Source: Caldilineaceae bacterium (lineage in GTDB: Bacteria; Chloroflexota; Anaerolineae; Caldilineales; Caldilineaceae). From it: a stretch of 64,000 bases of DNA. The stretch covers positions 27,669 through 91,668 of the forward strand of contig JACKBC010000026.1 in NCBI GenBank assembly GCA_020634755.1. Reading direction: 5' to 3'. The position numbers were made by a program, and so were the translations under genes. The notes under the pieces were generated by a model. The model was not told the origin of the DNA, did no database searches, and was given only the letters and a program-made list of their open reading frames with translations. Positions 17,320 through 26,568 of this stretch are shown piece by piece (the first letter of the stretch is position 1; every line of letters starts with the position of its first letter).

Positions 17320-20300
17320 ATGCCCCTCGACCAATTCCTACCCGCCACCCGCACCTGGTTCAGCCAAACGCTGGGCCAACCGACGCCACCGCAGGCCCAA
17401 GGCTGGCCCGCCATCCAGGCCGGCGACCATACGCTGATCCTGGCGCCGACGGGGTCGGGCAAAACGCTCACCGCGTTTCTATGGGGCATTGACCAACTCT
17501 TCCGAGAGTTGACGGCTCACGCGTCAGACCAACTGACCAACCCACCACCGGACCAAGCGACTAAGCGACGACGCAAGCCCAAACCCACCACACGTTTGCT
17601 CTATATTTCGCCCCTAAAGGCGCTCAACAATGACATTGAACGCAATCTGCGCACGCCGCTGGCCGGCATTCGGCAGGTGGCCCGGCAGATGGGCGAGGAG
17701 CTGCCTGAGCTGGAAGTAGCCGTGCGCTCGGGCGATACGCCTCAGCGCGAGCGGCAGGCCATGCTGCGCCGCCCGCCCCACATTTTGATCACCACGCCCG
17801 AATCGCTCTATCTCATGTTGACCAGTCCCAAGGCGCGCGAACTTTTCCAAACGGTGCGCACGGTCATTGTGGACGAAATCCACACGCTGGTTGGCTCCAA
17901 GCGCGGCGTTCACCTATCGCTCAGCCTGGAGCGCTTGCAAAAGCTGGCTGCGCAGCCCATCCAGCGCATTGGCCTCTCCGCCACCATACAGCCGCTGGCA
18001 GAAGCGGCGCGCTTTTTGGGTGGCAATGTGTGGGAGGATGGGCTTCGCCAGGCACAGCCACCGGAGGAGAATGGGGCGAGCGGGCTTCGACAAGCTCAGC
18101 CCGCGAAAGGCGCACGGCCCACAGCAGATGATAACCAGCAACCGAGCTTATCGAAGCCCCGCCCGGTTACGATTGTCAACGCCGCCTACCAAAAGGCGCT
18201 GGACCTGCAAGTGGAAACGGTGGTGGACGACTTCCGCAATCTGCCCGATGACTCGATCTGGCCTGTACTGATTCCGCGCGTGGTGGAGCAGATCCAGCAG
18301 CACAACACAACGCTGGTCTTTGTCAATGACCGCCGCGCGGCCGAGCGCGCCGCCGACCGCATCAACGCCCAGATGTATGGTCAGGAAAATGAAAATGAAG
18401 GTGGGCTGCGGCAAGATGGCGTGGCGCACGGGCTGGGCATGTTTGCCGCGGGCAAAGGAACCATTGCCAATCCCATTCGCGCCCACCACGGCAGCATGTC
18501 CAAAGAGACGCGCCTGGCCATTGAACGCGATCTCAAAGCGGGCAAGCTGCCGGCGCTGGTGGGCACTTCGTCGCTGGAGCTGGGCATCGACATTGGCGCC
18601 ATCGATCTGGTGGTGCAGATCCAGTCGCCCAAGTCGGTGGCGCAGGGGTTACAGCGCGTGGGCCGCGCCGGACATTTGGTCGGCCAGACCAGCCGCGGGC
18701 GCATCTATCCCACCCACAGCGAAGACGTTATGGAAGCGGCGGCAGTGGCTGGCGGCATGTTGCGTGGCGAAGTCGAGCCGATCCACACGCCGCGCAATGC
18801 GCTGGACGTGCTGGCCCAGCAGATTGTGGCCATGGTCTCGGTGCAGGAGTGGCCGGTAGATGCACTCTATGACCTGGTGCGCCAAAGCTATGCCTACGAG
18901 GGATTGAGCCGGCGCGCCTTTAACGCCGTGCTGGACATGCTGTGCGGTCGCTACCCGGCGGCCTCTCACCGCAATTTGCGCGCGCGCCTGGTGTGGGACA
19001 AGGTGAACAATGTGCTGGCCGCGCTGCCGGGCGCTCGCCTGCTGGCGCTGACCAATGGCGGCACCATTGCCGACCGCGGCGCTTTTGGCGCCTATTTGAG
19101 CGATGGCAAGACCAAGCTGGGCGAGCTGGACGAAGAGTTTGTTTATGAGACGCGCGTCGGCGACACGCTCATGTTGGGCTCGCAGGTCTGGCGCGTCATC
19201 GACATGACCGACGACAAGGTGATGGTGGCCGATGCCGCTGGGGCCACGCCGCGCATGCCCTTTTGGCGCGGTGACTTTGCCTGGCGGCCCTACGACCTGG
19301 GCAGCCGCGTCGGCGCGTTTCGGCGCCAAGTGGCCGAGCGGCTGGACGCGGTGATCAACACGCTGGGGCTAGACCATTATCGCGACGTACGCGCCCAACG
19401 TCAACGCGAACCGGTGCAGGCGCTACTGAATTGGCTGCGCACCGATTATGCGCTGGACGCTAATTCGGCCTGGCTGGTGGTTGACTATGTGGCCGGTCAG
19501 CTGGATCACGCCGGCGCCATTTCGTCGGACCGCGCCGTGCTGGTGGAGCTATTCGATGACCCGCTGGGTGACCCGCGCATGGTGGTGCAAGCGCCCTTTG
19601 GTGGGCGCGTCAACGGGCTGTGGGGATTGGCGCTGGCCGGTGCGCTGCGAGAACGGCTGGGCGTCGAAGTGGAGGTGCAAAGCAGTGACGAAGGCATCCT
19701 CTTTCGCTTTCCCGACAGCGCCGATTATGCCGAAGCCGCCGATTTCCCCATTGAGATTGTTAGCCAAATCGGGCCGCAGGAAGCGCGCGAGCTGATTCTG
19801 CGGGAGCTGCCCAATTCGGCGGTCTTTGGCGCCCAGTTTCGCCAAAACGCCGCGCGCGCCCTGCTGCTGCCCAGCATCGGACGCGGCAAGCGTACACCCT
19901 TCTGGCTGCAACGGCTGCGCGCCAAAGACCTGCTGCAAATTGTGCGCGAATTTGAAGATTTCCCCATTGTGGCCGAAACCTATCGCGACTGTCTGGAAGA
20001 GGTGATGGACCTGCCTCATCTGGAGCAGGTGTTGGCCGCCATTCAGGCGGGTACTATCCAAGTGGCGGCCTTTGAATCGGCTGCACCCTCGCCGGTGGCC
20101 CAGGGTCTCATGTGGCGCTTTACCGAGTTTTACATGTACGAGTGGGACGCGCCCAAGGCCGAACGTCAGCTTCAAACATTGGCGCTCAACCGCGACCTGT
20201 TACAGGACATTTTACAGGATGTGGACCTCTCTGACCTGCTGCGTTCGGAGGCCGTGCAGGCCGTGCATGAACGCTTGCAACATACAGCGCCCACCAGCCA

Positions 20301-22335
20301 GGCTCGCACCATGCAGGAGTTAGCCGCGCTCTTCCAGCAGCTGGGCGATCTGTCATCTAGCGAAGTGGCCGTCCGCACCACTGTAGATGCCGCGGGCTGG
20401 ATCGCGCAATTGGCGGGCAGCGGACGCATTGTGCAGATGGAGATTCCCACGGCGGTTGGCAGCCAAACGCGCTGGGTAGATGCAGAGCTGGCTGGTGAGT
20501 ACGCGGCAGCGTTTGCGCTTGACTCAGAAGAAGCACTGCGCAGCGAGCAGGGCACTCCACACGCCGCCTGGAACAAGTTTGTTCCTCCCGCTGCTGAGGG
20601 GGAGGCAGGGAGAGAGTTCGAAGCTCGCCGCCAAATCCTCACTCGCTATTTGAGCCAAGTTGGCCCGGTAACGGTGCAGGCCATTCGGGCGCGTTATGAT
20701 TTTCCAGCAGAATGGCTGGCGGCAGAATTGCAGCGACAGGTGGAAGCGCGGCAATTGGTGCATGGCCGCTTTACGCCCACACCTAAAAAAGATGCGACTG
20801 AAAAAGATGTAGAAGTCGCTATTCCATCCACTGCCGAATATGTGGACCGGCGCACGCTGGAACAGATGCACCGGCGCACGTTGACCATTTTGCGCAAGGA
20901 AGTGCAGCCAGCGCCGCTGACCGCGTATGCCGATTTTCTGGCGCGCTGGCAGCATCTGCACCCGACGGCGCGGCTGGAAGGGGAAGCCGGCTTGCGTCAA
21001 GTGCTACAACAGTTGCGGGCCGCGCCGGTGGTGGGCCGCGTGTGGGAGCGGGATGTGTTGCCGCTGCGTTTGCAAAATTACCAAGCCGGCGATCTGGCCG
21101 ACCTGTGCCAAAGCGGCGAACTGGTCTGGGTGGGCGCCGGTGGCGTGGACCCGCGGCGCATGCGCGTGCGCTACTTCTTTCGCGGTGAGGGCAGCGCTTA
21201 CCTTGAACCGCCGCCCATGGATGTAAGTGCGCTGAGCCAACATGCGCAAAATGTTTATGCGTTCCTTAAAGGTGAGGGTGCGCTCTTTTTGGCCGATATT
21301 TGTACGGCACTGGAGCTTGACAGGGCAGACGCCGAAGCCGCACTGACCGAACTAGTCATGGCCGGCCTGGTGACCAATGACAGCTTGGACGCGCTGCGCC
21401 GCATCGTGGGTGGCGAAGTGGCGACGCCAACCGCTCAGCACGCGCGCCAGCGGCCGCTCAGCACGTTGGAAACGCAACTTGCCGAACGCCTGGCTACCCG
21501 CCGCGGCACACAACCAGCACGTCTGGGCGAACATCCGCCGTTGCGTCCCGGTGGCATCCAGCGCCCCAGCCGCCACGACTTGCGCGCCGCCAGGCAGCGC
21601 GTGCGCCAACGACTTGGCCAGGAACAGGAAGCAACGGTGCGCGCCGCCAGCGAAGGACGCTGGGCGCCGGTGCATCGCTTTGGCGTGCTGGGCAAACAGC
21701 TGCCGCCCGGTGAGCAAGCGGCCATCCAGGCGCGTCAACTGCTGGCCCGCCACGGCGTGGTGACGCGTGAAAGCTTGGCCGGCGAGTTTGGGTCGTGGGA
21801 ATGGTACCCCATTTATCAAGAATTGCAGCGGTTGGAGCTACGCGGCGAAGTTCGCCGCGGTCTTTTTGTGCAGGGGCTGCCTGGCCTACAATTTGCCCTG
21901 CCCGAAGTGGTGGAGCGGCTGCGCGACGCCGCGGCTGCCTCCACTGAATCCGCCTATGCTGATGATGCCCTGGTGCTGCTCAGCGCCTGCGACCCGGCCA
22001 ATCTATACGGCCCTGCGCTGGAAGATGGCCCACGGACGGCCAATGGTGAACCGCTCACTTTTGCGCGCATTCCATCTACTTGGCTGGTGCAGCAGCGCGG
22101 TTTTCCGGTGCTGCTGATTGAGGATACTGGGTCCAGTTTACAAACCATACAGGGCGCAGATGAGGGCGCAGCGTCGGCGGCGTTGACTGTGTGGCTGGCG
22201 CATCTGGCCCGCTTTGCATCGCGCGTTTCGGTCAAGCGCTGGAATGGTGAGTCCGTGTTGAACGGGCCGGGACAGGCCGTTTTGGAAGCGGCCGGGTTCT
22301 ATCGCGATTACGATGGCATGAGTTGGGCGCGATAA
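17320..22335 (+). CDS. lhr: Large ATP-dependent helicase, Lhr family
   Basis: This is a DNA/RNA-unwinding superfamily 2 helicase implicated in DNA repair in homologues. The 1671-residue protein has motif I APTGSGKT at 42-49, SPLKALNND, TTPESLYLM, DEIH in VDEIHTLVG, motif III LSATIQ, and motifs IV-VI in FVNDRRAAER, GTSSLELGIDIG and QRVGRAGH. A long C-terminal region matches full-length Lhr rather than the core-only form. The start follows GGAGATTGCC. An in-frame extra segment at about 242-283 has two GLRQAQP units and derives from a palindromic repeat (see 18043-18170). The C-terminal third carries winged-helix-like segments. The gene stands alone and divergent from the P-loop ATPase gene. Confidence 0.93.
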   Translation: MPLDQFLPATRTWFSQTLGQPTPPQAQGWPAIQAGDHTLILAPTGSGKTLTAFLWGIDQLFRELTAHASDQLTNPPPDQATKRRRKPKPTTRLLYISPLKALNNDIERNLRTPLAGIRQVARQMGEELPELEVAVRSGDTPQRERQAMLRRPPHILITTPESLYLMLTSPKARELFQTVRTVIVDEIHTLVGSKRGVHLSLSLERLQKLAAQPIQRIGLSATIQPLAEAARFLGGNVWEDGLRQAQPPEENGASGLRQAQPAKGARPTADDNQQPSLSKPRPVTIVNAAYQKALDLQVETVVDDFRNLPDDSIWPVLIPRVVEQIQQHNTTLVFVNDRRAAERAADRINAQMYGQENENEGGLRQDGVAHGLGMFAAGKGTIANPIRAHHGSMSKETRLAIERDLKAGKLPALVGTSSLELGIDIGAIDLVVQIQSPKSVAQGLQRVGRAGHLVGQTSRGRIYPTHSEDVMEAAAVAGGMLRGEVEPIHTPRNALDVLAQQIVAMVSVQEWPVDALYDLVRQSYAYEGLSRRAFNAVLDMLCGRYPAASHRNLRARLVWDKVNNVLAALPGARLLALTNGGTIADRGAFGAYLSDGKTKLGELDEEFVYETRVGDTLMLGSQVWRVIDMTDDKVMVADAAGATPRMPFWRGDFAWRPYDLGSRVGAFRRQVAERLDAVINTLGLDHYRDVRAQRQREPVQALLNWLRTDYALDANSAWLVVDYVAGQLDHAGAISSDRAVLVELFDDPLGDPRMVVQAPFGGRVNGLWGLALAGALRERLGVEVEVQSSDEGILFRFPDSADYAEAADFPIEIVSQIGPQEARELILRELPNSAVFGAQFRQNAARALLLPSIGRGKRTPFWLQRLRAKDLLQIVREFEDFPIVAETYRDCLEEVMDLPHLEQVLAAIQAGTIQVAAFESAAPSPVAQGLMWRFTEFYMYEWDAPKAERQLQTLALNRDLLQDILQDVDLSDLLRSEAVQAVHERLQHTAPTSQARTMQELAALFQQLGDLSSSEVAVRTTVDAAGWIAQLAGSGRIVQMEIPTAVGSQTRWVDAELAGEYAAAFALDSEEALRSEQGTPHAAWNKFVPPAAEGEAGREFEARRQILTRYLSQVGPVTVQAIRARYDFPAEWLAAELQRQVEARQLVHGRFTPTPKKDATEKDVEVAIPSTAEYVDRRTLEQMHRRTLTILRKEVQPAPLTAYADFLARWQHLHPTARLEGEAGLRQVLQQLRAAPVVGRVWERDVLPLRLQNYQAGDLADLCQSGELVWVGAGGVDPRRMRVRYFFRGEGSAYLEPPPMDVSALSQHAQNVYAFLKGEGALFLADICTALELDRADAEAALTELVMAGLVTNDSLDALRRIVGGEVATPTAQHARQRPLSTLETQLAERLATRRGTQPARLGEHPPLRPGGIQRPSRHDLRAARQRVRQRLGQEQEATVRAASEGRWAPVHRFGVLGKQLPPGEQAAIQARQLLARHGVVTRESLAGEFGSWEWYPIYQELQRLELRGEVRRGLFVQGLPGLQFALPEVVERLRDAAAASTESAYADDALVLLSACDPANLYGPALEDGPRTANGEPLTFARIPSTWLVQQRGFPVLLIEDTGSSLQTIQGADEGAASAALTVWLAHLARFASRVSVKRWNGESVLNGPGQAVLEAAGFYRDYDGMSWAR
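18043..18170. repeat. Palindromic repeat inserted in frame within lhr
   Basis: It contains GGGCTTCGNCA..C-type arms: GGGCTTCGACAAGCTCAGCCC, and later GAGCTTATCGAAGCCCC in inverse. It encodes about 42 residues with two copies of GLRQAQP between the helicase core motif III region and RPVTIVNAAYQKALDL. The core CTTCGACAAGCTCAG is shared with repeat family F at 41838-41945. Confidence 0.75.
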
Positions 22336-22375
22336 TCACATAATGACATTAGCACGGCGGCAAAGATAGATTTCT

Positions 22376-22452
22376 CACGACTTACACAGCGCCAAGAGTG
22401 AATTCGGTAATATTTGATACAATTTTAGTCAAGGCTTGCCTAAGTTCTGTTT
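22376..22452. repeat. Degenerate family A repeat
   Basis: The ends ACTTACACAGCGCC and AGGCTTGCCTAAGTTCT resemble the termini of the full 94-bp copies at 11527-11712. The middle is diverged, so this is probably an old copy. Confidence 0.45.
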
Positions 22453-22525
22453 CTTTGGTCTGTGCATCCTTGCTGTAGTAAGATTGTCGTATTTGCTCCA
22501 TATTTCCCAATAATAGAGGTTCGCA

Positions 22526-22942
22526 ATGACCCTAACAGTAACACTTGATTTGCCTGAAAATTTGGTTCAAGAACTCGAGAATGATGCCCAAAAACGGCAC
22601 CGCTCCATTGCGGATGTGTTGAGCGAGCTTGTTGTACAGAATTGGCAATCGGTCCCCAAACTACCTGACAATGTTGAAATGGAATTGGGCGCAATGTCGA
22701 GTTTGTCTGATGAAGCTTTATGGCTCCTCGCGCGAAGCACGATGAGTAAAGATGAACAAGAGCAGCTTGCCATGCTCAACCAACAAGCAAAGGAGCGTAC
22801 ACTGGCGCGCAAAGAAGAAGAGCTCTTAGAAAAGCTTCTTCATCAGTATGATCGAACAATGATACGAAGAGCGCAAGCTGCGTCGCTCTTACAAAAGCGG
22901 GGGTACGATACGGGAAATCCCAAGGTATTGCAACCACAATGA
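22526..22942 (+). CDS. Small RHH-like/coiled-coil protein paired with HNH nuclease
   Basis: This 138-residue protein overlaps the HNH gene by ATGA. The N-terminus (LTVTLDLPENLVQELENDAQ) resembles a ribbon-helix-helix or CopG-type DNA-binding unit: one short strand followed by two helices. The remainder is charged and helical. An AGAGG motif precedes the ATG. The pairing suggests an antitoxin- or specificity-like partner, but I cannot name a family with confidence. Confidence 0.7.
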   Translation: MTLTVTLDLPENLVQELENDAQKRHRSIADVLSELVVQNWQSVPKLPDNVEMELGAMSSLSDEALWLLARSTMSKDEQEQLAMLNQQAKERTLARKEEELLEKLLHQYDRTMIRRAQAASLLQKRGYDTGNPKVLQPQ

Positions 22943-23376
22943 GTGGGGCATACGTTCCCGATAGTTTACGACGTGAAGTTGCGGAGCGAGCCAAATTTCG
23001 CTGTGAATACTGTCAGACTCAGGAAATCATAGTGGGAATGCCTCTAGAAATTGAACATATAGTTCCCATATCTGCCGGAGGCGAAACTACACTAGATAAC
23101 CTTTGTTTAGCATGCCCACGTTGCAATCGCTACAAAGGTACATTCACGGCAGCTTTGGATGGCTATTCTGGCAGAATAGTTGCGTTATTCCATCCGCGTC
23201 AACAAAAATGGAGGGACCATTTTGAATGGGGCAGTAATGGAACTGAAGCTGTCGGTCTTACTCCTGTTGGGCGTGCAACAGTACAAGCTTTGCAGATGAA
23301 CAACCCCTTTGCGGTGCGCTCCCGAAAAATATGGGTTGAAAAAGGGTGGCATCCTCCGCAGAAAGAACTTAATTAA
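22939..23376 (+). CDS. HNH endonuclease
   Basis: This predicted metal-dependent nuclease has 145 residues. The zinc-ribbon halves are CEYCQ and CPRC, bracketing the ββα-Me core EIEHIVPISAGG..TLDNL..CPRCNRYKG, in which the first His and the Asn are visible. The start overlaps the preceding stop (ATGA), indicating translational coupling. HNH proteins of this size occur as free-standing nucleases of unclear role. The fixed neighbour suggests a small two-gene module. Confidence 0.9.
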   Translation: MSGAYVPDSLRREVAERAKFRCEYCQTQEIIVGMPLEIEHIVPISAGGETTLDNLCLACPRCNRYKGTFTAALDGYSGRIVALFHPRQQKWRDHFEWGSNGTEAVGLTPVGRATVQALQMNNPFAVRSRKIWVEKGWHPPQKELN

Positions 23377-23377
23377 C

Positions 23378-23713
23378 GTGATCCATCTCAATGCCGATAG
23401 CAATGATCCCAAAGGGTGGTATACTGGGCCCTGGAATTCGGCCGTGCCAGCGGCGGTGGGGTATGCCAATGAAGGCATCAACCTTGAGCATTTCCACGCC
23501 CAGATGTTCGAGATTTATCTAGTGGCGCAAGGAGAAAGCACGGCTATTGTGGATGGCGAAACGGTGCGGCTGCGGGCCAGGGATGTGCTGGTGGTGGAGC
23601 CGGGCGAGGTGCATACGTTTACGCACAGCACGCCAGATTATTTTCACTTTGTGATTCAAACGCCCTTTGTGGCAGGCGACAAGCGGCTGGTGCGTGAAGC
23701 AGAAACCAGCTGA
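23378..23713 (+). CDS. Cupin domain protein
   Basis: This is a 111-residue single-domain cupin. I chose GTG at 23378, two bases after the HNH stop, because the longer frame would overlap the HNH gene. Motif 1 is INLEHFHAQMFEIYLVAQGE (H-x-H then Glu) and motif 2 is VEPGEVHTFTHS, giving the usual His/Glu metal site. It is probably co-transcribed with the HNH pair. The substrate is unknown. Confidence 0.8.
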   Translation: MIHLNADSNDPKGWYTGPWNSAVPAAVGYANEGINLEHFHAQMFEIYLVAQGESTAIVDGETVRLRARDVLVVEPGEVHTFTHSTPDYFHFVIQTPFVAGDKRLVREAETS

Positions 23714-23729
23714 AGGCTTCTGCGGCGAA

Positions 23730-24266
23730 TTAGGGCAATATCTTCTCAATCCCCTCGGCCAGGGTGATGCGGTTCATCTCGCCGGTCCAGATCTGCTGGA
23801 TCACACCGCGCCGGTCAATGAAATAGGTGGTGGGCAGGCCGCGCACGTTGTACTGCTGGCCCACGGCGCCGTCGGCATCCAGCGGCATGGGGAAGGTGAG
23901 CCCCAGTTCATCTACAAAAGCCTGCACCGTGGCCGCATCTTCCATTTGATCTACGCCAATAATCTCCACATACCCTGCATAATGGGCAGCGGCGGCTTGC
24001 AGCGCAGGCAATTCGTTGCGACACGGTCCGCACCAAGTGGCCCAGAAATTGAGCACAATCGGTTTGCGGTCGTGCGTGGCCACGTTGGTGGACAACGCAA
24101 ATTCCTCTCCCCCCAGCGTGGTGAGCGTAAACGCTGGCGCGGGGTATCCCACGGCCGGCTGCGCGGAACGCACCATTGGCTGTGCATCCACCGGTACGCG
24201 GCTGAACCAGACCCAGCCGCCGCCGAGGATTAGAGTGAGAACGAAGATGATGTGCCAGCGATTCAT
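23730..24266 (-). CDS. TlpA/ResA-like membrane-anchored thioredoxin
   Basis: This thiol-disulfide oxidoreductase acts outside the cytoplasmic membrane. The start at 24266 gives MNRWHIIFVLTLILGGGWVW, a signal anchor, and a 178-residue product. The domain has FTLTTLGGEEFALS, the active-site motif FWATWCGPC and the cis-Pro region VRGLPTTYFIDRRG, as in redoxin/AhpC-TSA proteins. Roles known in the family are cytochrome c maturation or protein repair. It lies downstream of gnd on the same strand, separated by a hairpin. No strong Shine-Dalgarno is seen. Confidence 0.9.
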   Translation of the reverse strand: MNRWHIIFVLTLILGGGWVWFSRVPVDAQPMVRSAQPAVGYPAPAFTLTTLGGEEFALSTNVATHDRKPIVLNFWATWCGPCRNELPALQAAAAHYAGYVEIIGVDQMEDAATVQAFVDELGLTFPMPLDADGAVGQQYNVRGLPTTYFIDRRGVIQQIWTGEMNRITLAEGIEKILP

Positions 24267-24276
24267 AAGGCAGCAG

Positions 24277-24321
24277 AAGTAGAGGAGTGGAGGAGTAGAG
24301 CGGACTGCCACTCCTCTACTT
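24277..24321 (-). terminator. Hairpin between gnd and the thioredoxin gene
   Basis: The arms AAGTAGAGGAGTGG (24277-24290) and CCACTCCTCTACTT (24308-24321) are perfect 14-bp inverted repeats just after the gnd stop. There is no strong T-tract, so it may stabilise the transcript end or attenuate. Similar sequence occurs at 56414-56450. Confidence 0.6.
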
Positions 24322-24323
24322 TC

Positions 24324-25736
24324 CTATTCCCAACTCGAATGGAAAATGCCTTCGCGGTCGGTGCGCTCATAGGTGTGGGCGCCGAAGAAGTCACGCTGGG
24401 CTTGCAATAGATTGGCGGGCAGACGGGCGCTGCGATAACTGTCGTAATAAGCCAGGCTGGCGCTAAAGGCCGGCACGGGAATCCCCAGCCCGACAGCGGT
24501 CTGCACCACATGGCGCCAGGCGGGCAACCGCTCCTGCACGGCTTGGCGGAAGTCGTCATCCAGCAGCAGATTGGGCAGCGCCGAGTTGCGCTCAAAGGCG
24601 TCGGTAATATGGTTGAGGAAGCGGGCGCGGATAATGCAGCCGGCGCGCCAGAGAGCGGCCACCTGGCCCAGATCCAGATTGTAGTCATATTCTTCGCTGG
24701 CAATGCGCAGCAGCGCCATGCCCTGAGCGTAGGCGCTGATCTTGCTGGCATAGAGCGCCTGGCGCACGGCGTTAATCAGCGCGTCGCGGTCGCCGCTGTA
24801 GGCTGCATCGACCCCGCTCCCCAGCACCTTGGCCGCCTCGACGCGTTCACTTTTGAGGCTGGAGAGGATGCGCCCCACTACCGCGCTATTAATGGTGGGA
24901 ATGGGTGCGCCCAGGTCAAAGGCGTCTTGGCTGGTCCATTTGCCCGTGCCCTTTTGCGCGGCCTTATCCAACACCAGATTAACCAGCGGTTGGCCAGTCT
25001 CTTCGTCAATCCGCTTAAAGATGGTGGCCGTAATCTCGATCAAAAAGCTGTCCAGCTCGCCCTGGTTCCATTCGGTAAAAATTTCGGCCAGTTCGGCAGG
25101 CTGCAAACCCAGCGCGTGTTGCAAAATGTCATACGATTCGGCGATTAGCTGCATATCGCCATATTCAATGCCGTTATGCACCATCTTCACATAGTGCCCA
25201 GCGCCACGCGGCCCCAGGTAGGAGACACAGGGCTTGCCATCTTCGGGCGCTTTGGCGGCAATGGCTTCCAGAATGGGCTGCACCTTTGTCCACACTTCCT
25301 GCGGCCCGCCGGGCATAATAGAGGGCCCCCACAGAGCGCCCTCTTCACCACCGCTGACGCCCACCCCCATAAAGTTGAAGCCCTGCTCGGTTAGGGCCAC
25401 GGCGCGCCGCTCGGTATCGCGATAGAAGCTGTTGCCGCCGTCCATAATCAGATCGCCCTTGTCCAGCAGCGGCGTGAGCTGTTCGATGACTGCATCCACG
25501 GCGCCGCCGGCCTTGACCATAATCATGACCTTGCGCGGGCTTTCCAGGCTCTGGACAAATTCCGCCAGCGTTTCGGTCGGCAACAGCTTTTTACCCGGAT
25601 GCGCGTCTACAAATTCGCGCATGGTGGAGGTGGTGCGATTGTAAACGGCCACCGCATAGCCGTTGCGTTCCATGTTGAGAACCAGGTTTTGGCCCATTAC
25701 GGCCAGGCCGATGAGGCCTATGTTTGCTTTGGTCAT
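24324..25736 (-). CDS. gnd: 6-phosphogluconate dehydrogenase, decarboxylating
   Basis: It catalyses 6-phosphogluconate + NADP+ to ribulose 5-phosphate + CO2 + NADPH in the oxidative pentose phosphate pathway. I chose the ATG at 25736 because AGGAGAT precedes it and MTKANIGLIGLAVMGQNL is the normal family start. The 470-residue length matches long-form Gnd. The visible motifs are the Rossmann motif GLAVMGQN, DGGNSFYRDTERR, GVSGGEEGALWGPSIMPGG and HYVKMVHNGIEYGDMQLIAE with the catalytic Lys and Glu. The C-terminal dimerisation tail contains QAQRDFFGAHTYERTD. No other pentose phosphate gene is adjacent. Confidence 0.97.
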   Translation of the reverse strand: MTKANIGLIGLAVMGQNLVLNMERNGYAVAVYNRTTSTMREFVDAHPGKKLLPTETLAEFVQSLESPRKVMIMVKAGGAVDAVIEQLTPLLDKGDLIMDGGNSFYRDTERRAVALTEQGFNFMGVGVSGGEEGALWGPSIMPGGPQEVWTKVQPILEAIAAKAPEDGKPCVSYLGPRGAGHYVKMVHNGIEYGDMQLIAESYDILQHALGLQPAELAEIFTEWNQGELDSFLIEITATIFKRIDEETGQPLVNLVLDKAAQKGTGKWTSQDAFDLGAPIPTINSAVVGRILSSLKSERVEAAKVLGSGVDAAYSGDRDALINAVRQALYASKISAYAQGMALLRIASEEYDYNLDLGQVAALWRAGCIIRARFLNHITDAFERNSALPNLLLDDDFRQAVQERLPAWRHVVQTAVGLGIPVPAFSASLAYYDSYRSARLPANLLQAQRDFFGAHTYERTDREGIFHSSWE

Positions 25737-26568
25737 TAAAGGATCTCCTGAGATGTACGGAAAAATCGTGATTGATTGTCGTATCATTCATATTGCATAC
25801 AGTATACAAATTGAGCAGTATATCTGCCAAGTGTGGCAGAGATAGTGATCACAAACAAAGAATGCTTACATTTTCCTTAATTTAAAACCTCTGTTACAAT
25901 AGAGAACATTGTAAGCCAATCGAAATAAAACTCGGTTTTTAAGTCAAGTTAGCTGCAAAGATCTTGTGCTATACTTAAAATGTCTAGAAAAACTTACTAC
26001 ATTATTAAACTAAAACCGGAGTAAACTGAAACTTTCACACGTTCTACTTTACAGATACAAATCCGTCCAGAATTAAATTGCTTTTGGCTCTCCCCATGGC
26101 GTTTGTGTCATTCATAAATGATGTTTTGCGCATGGCAAACGCCATTTTTAAGTGATACTGCGGTTGAGATGAGAAGCGGCGTTTTCTGTTGGCTCAATAG
26201 GAGCATTGCAACGCCGCTGCTCATTCAGAGCTGAGCATAGTTCGCCAGTCTGGGCCCTACATTTCCCCAACGCATACAGCGGTAGGCGCGTAGAATTTTT
26301 ATACACCCTGTTTCCTGGACCAACGCCCCACACATTGCCTCCCACATTGCCGCTACATCACAACTGATTTATTATGAAAAATTTCATATTCCTGACGGTT
26401 TCGTCAGTCATTTGACGTATTTATGCGTCATTTAGCCCCGTCCTCGAAGGATACAGGCAATAGCGCCGATTATCTGTATAGGAAACGTAAGTTATTCGTC
26501 ACAAAATAACACAATAATGTAAGCATTTATATTTAATAAATGATATGCAGTATCAAAGGATTTAATTC
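25737..26568. other. 832-bp intergenic region, AT-rich, with one family B repeat
   Basis: The region between divergent genes is AT-rich up to about 26150. It holds the family B repeat at 26157-26240 and a small inverted repeat (CATAAATGATGTTTTGCG..CATGGC..GCCATTTTT, approximate) near 26112-26150. No coding sequence is convincing. Confidence 0.5.
26157..26240 (+). repeat. Dispersed hairpin repeat, family B, copy 2
   Basis: AAGCGGCGTT and AACGCCGCTGCT form a clear stem around TTCTGTTGGCTCAATAGGAG. Flanks TGCGGTTGAGATGAG and CAGAGCTGAGCATAG match copy 1 at 4366-4450. An inverted diverged copy is at 36290-36362. Confidence 0.7.
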
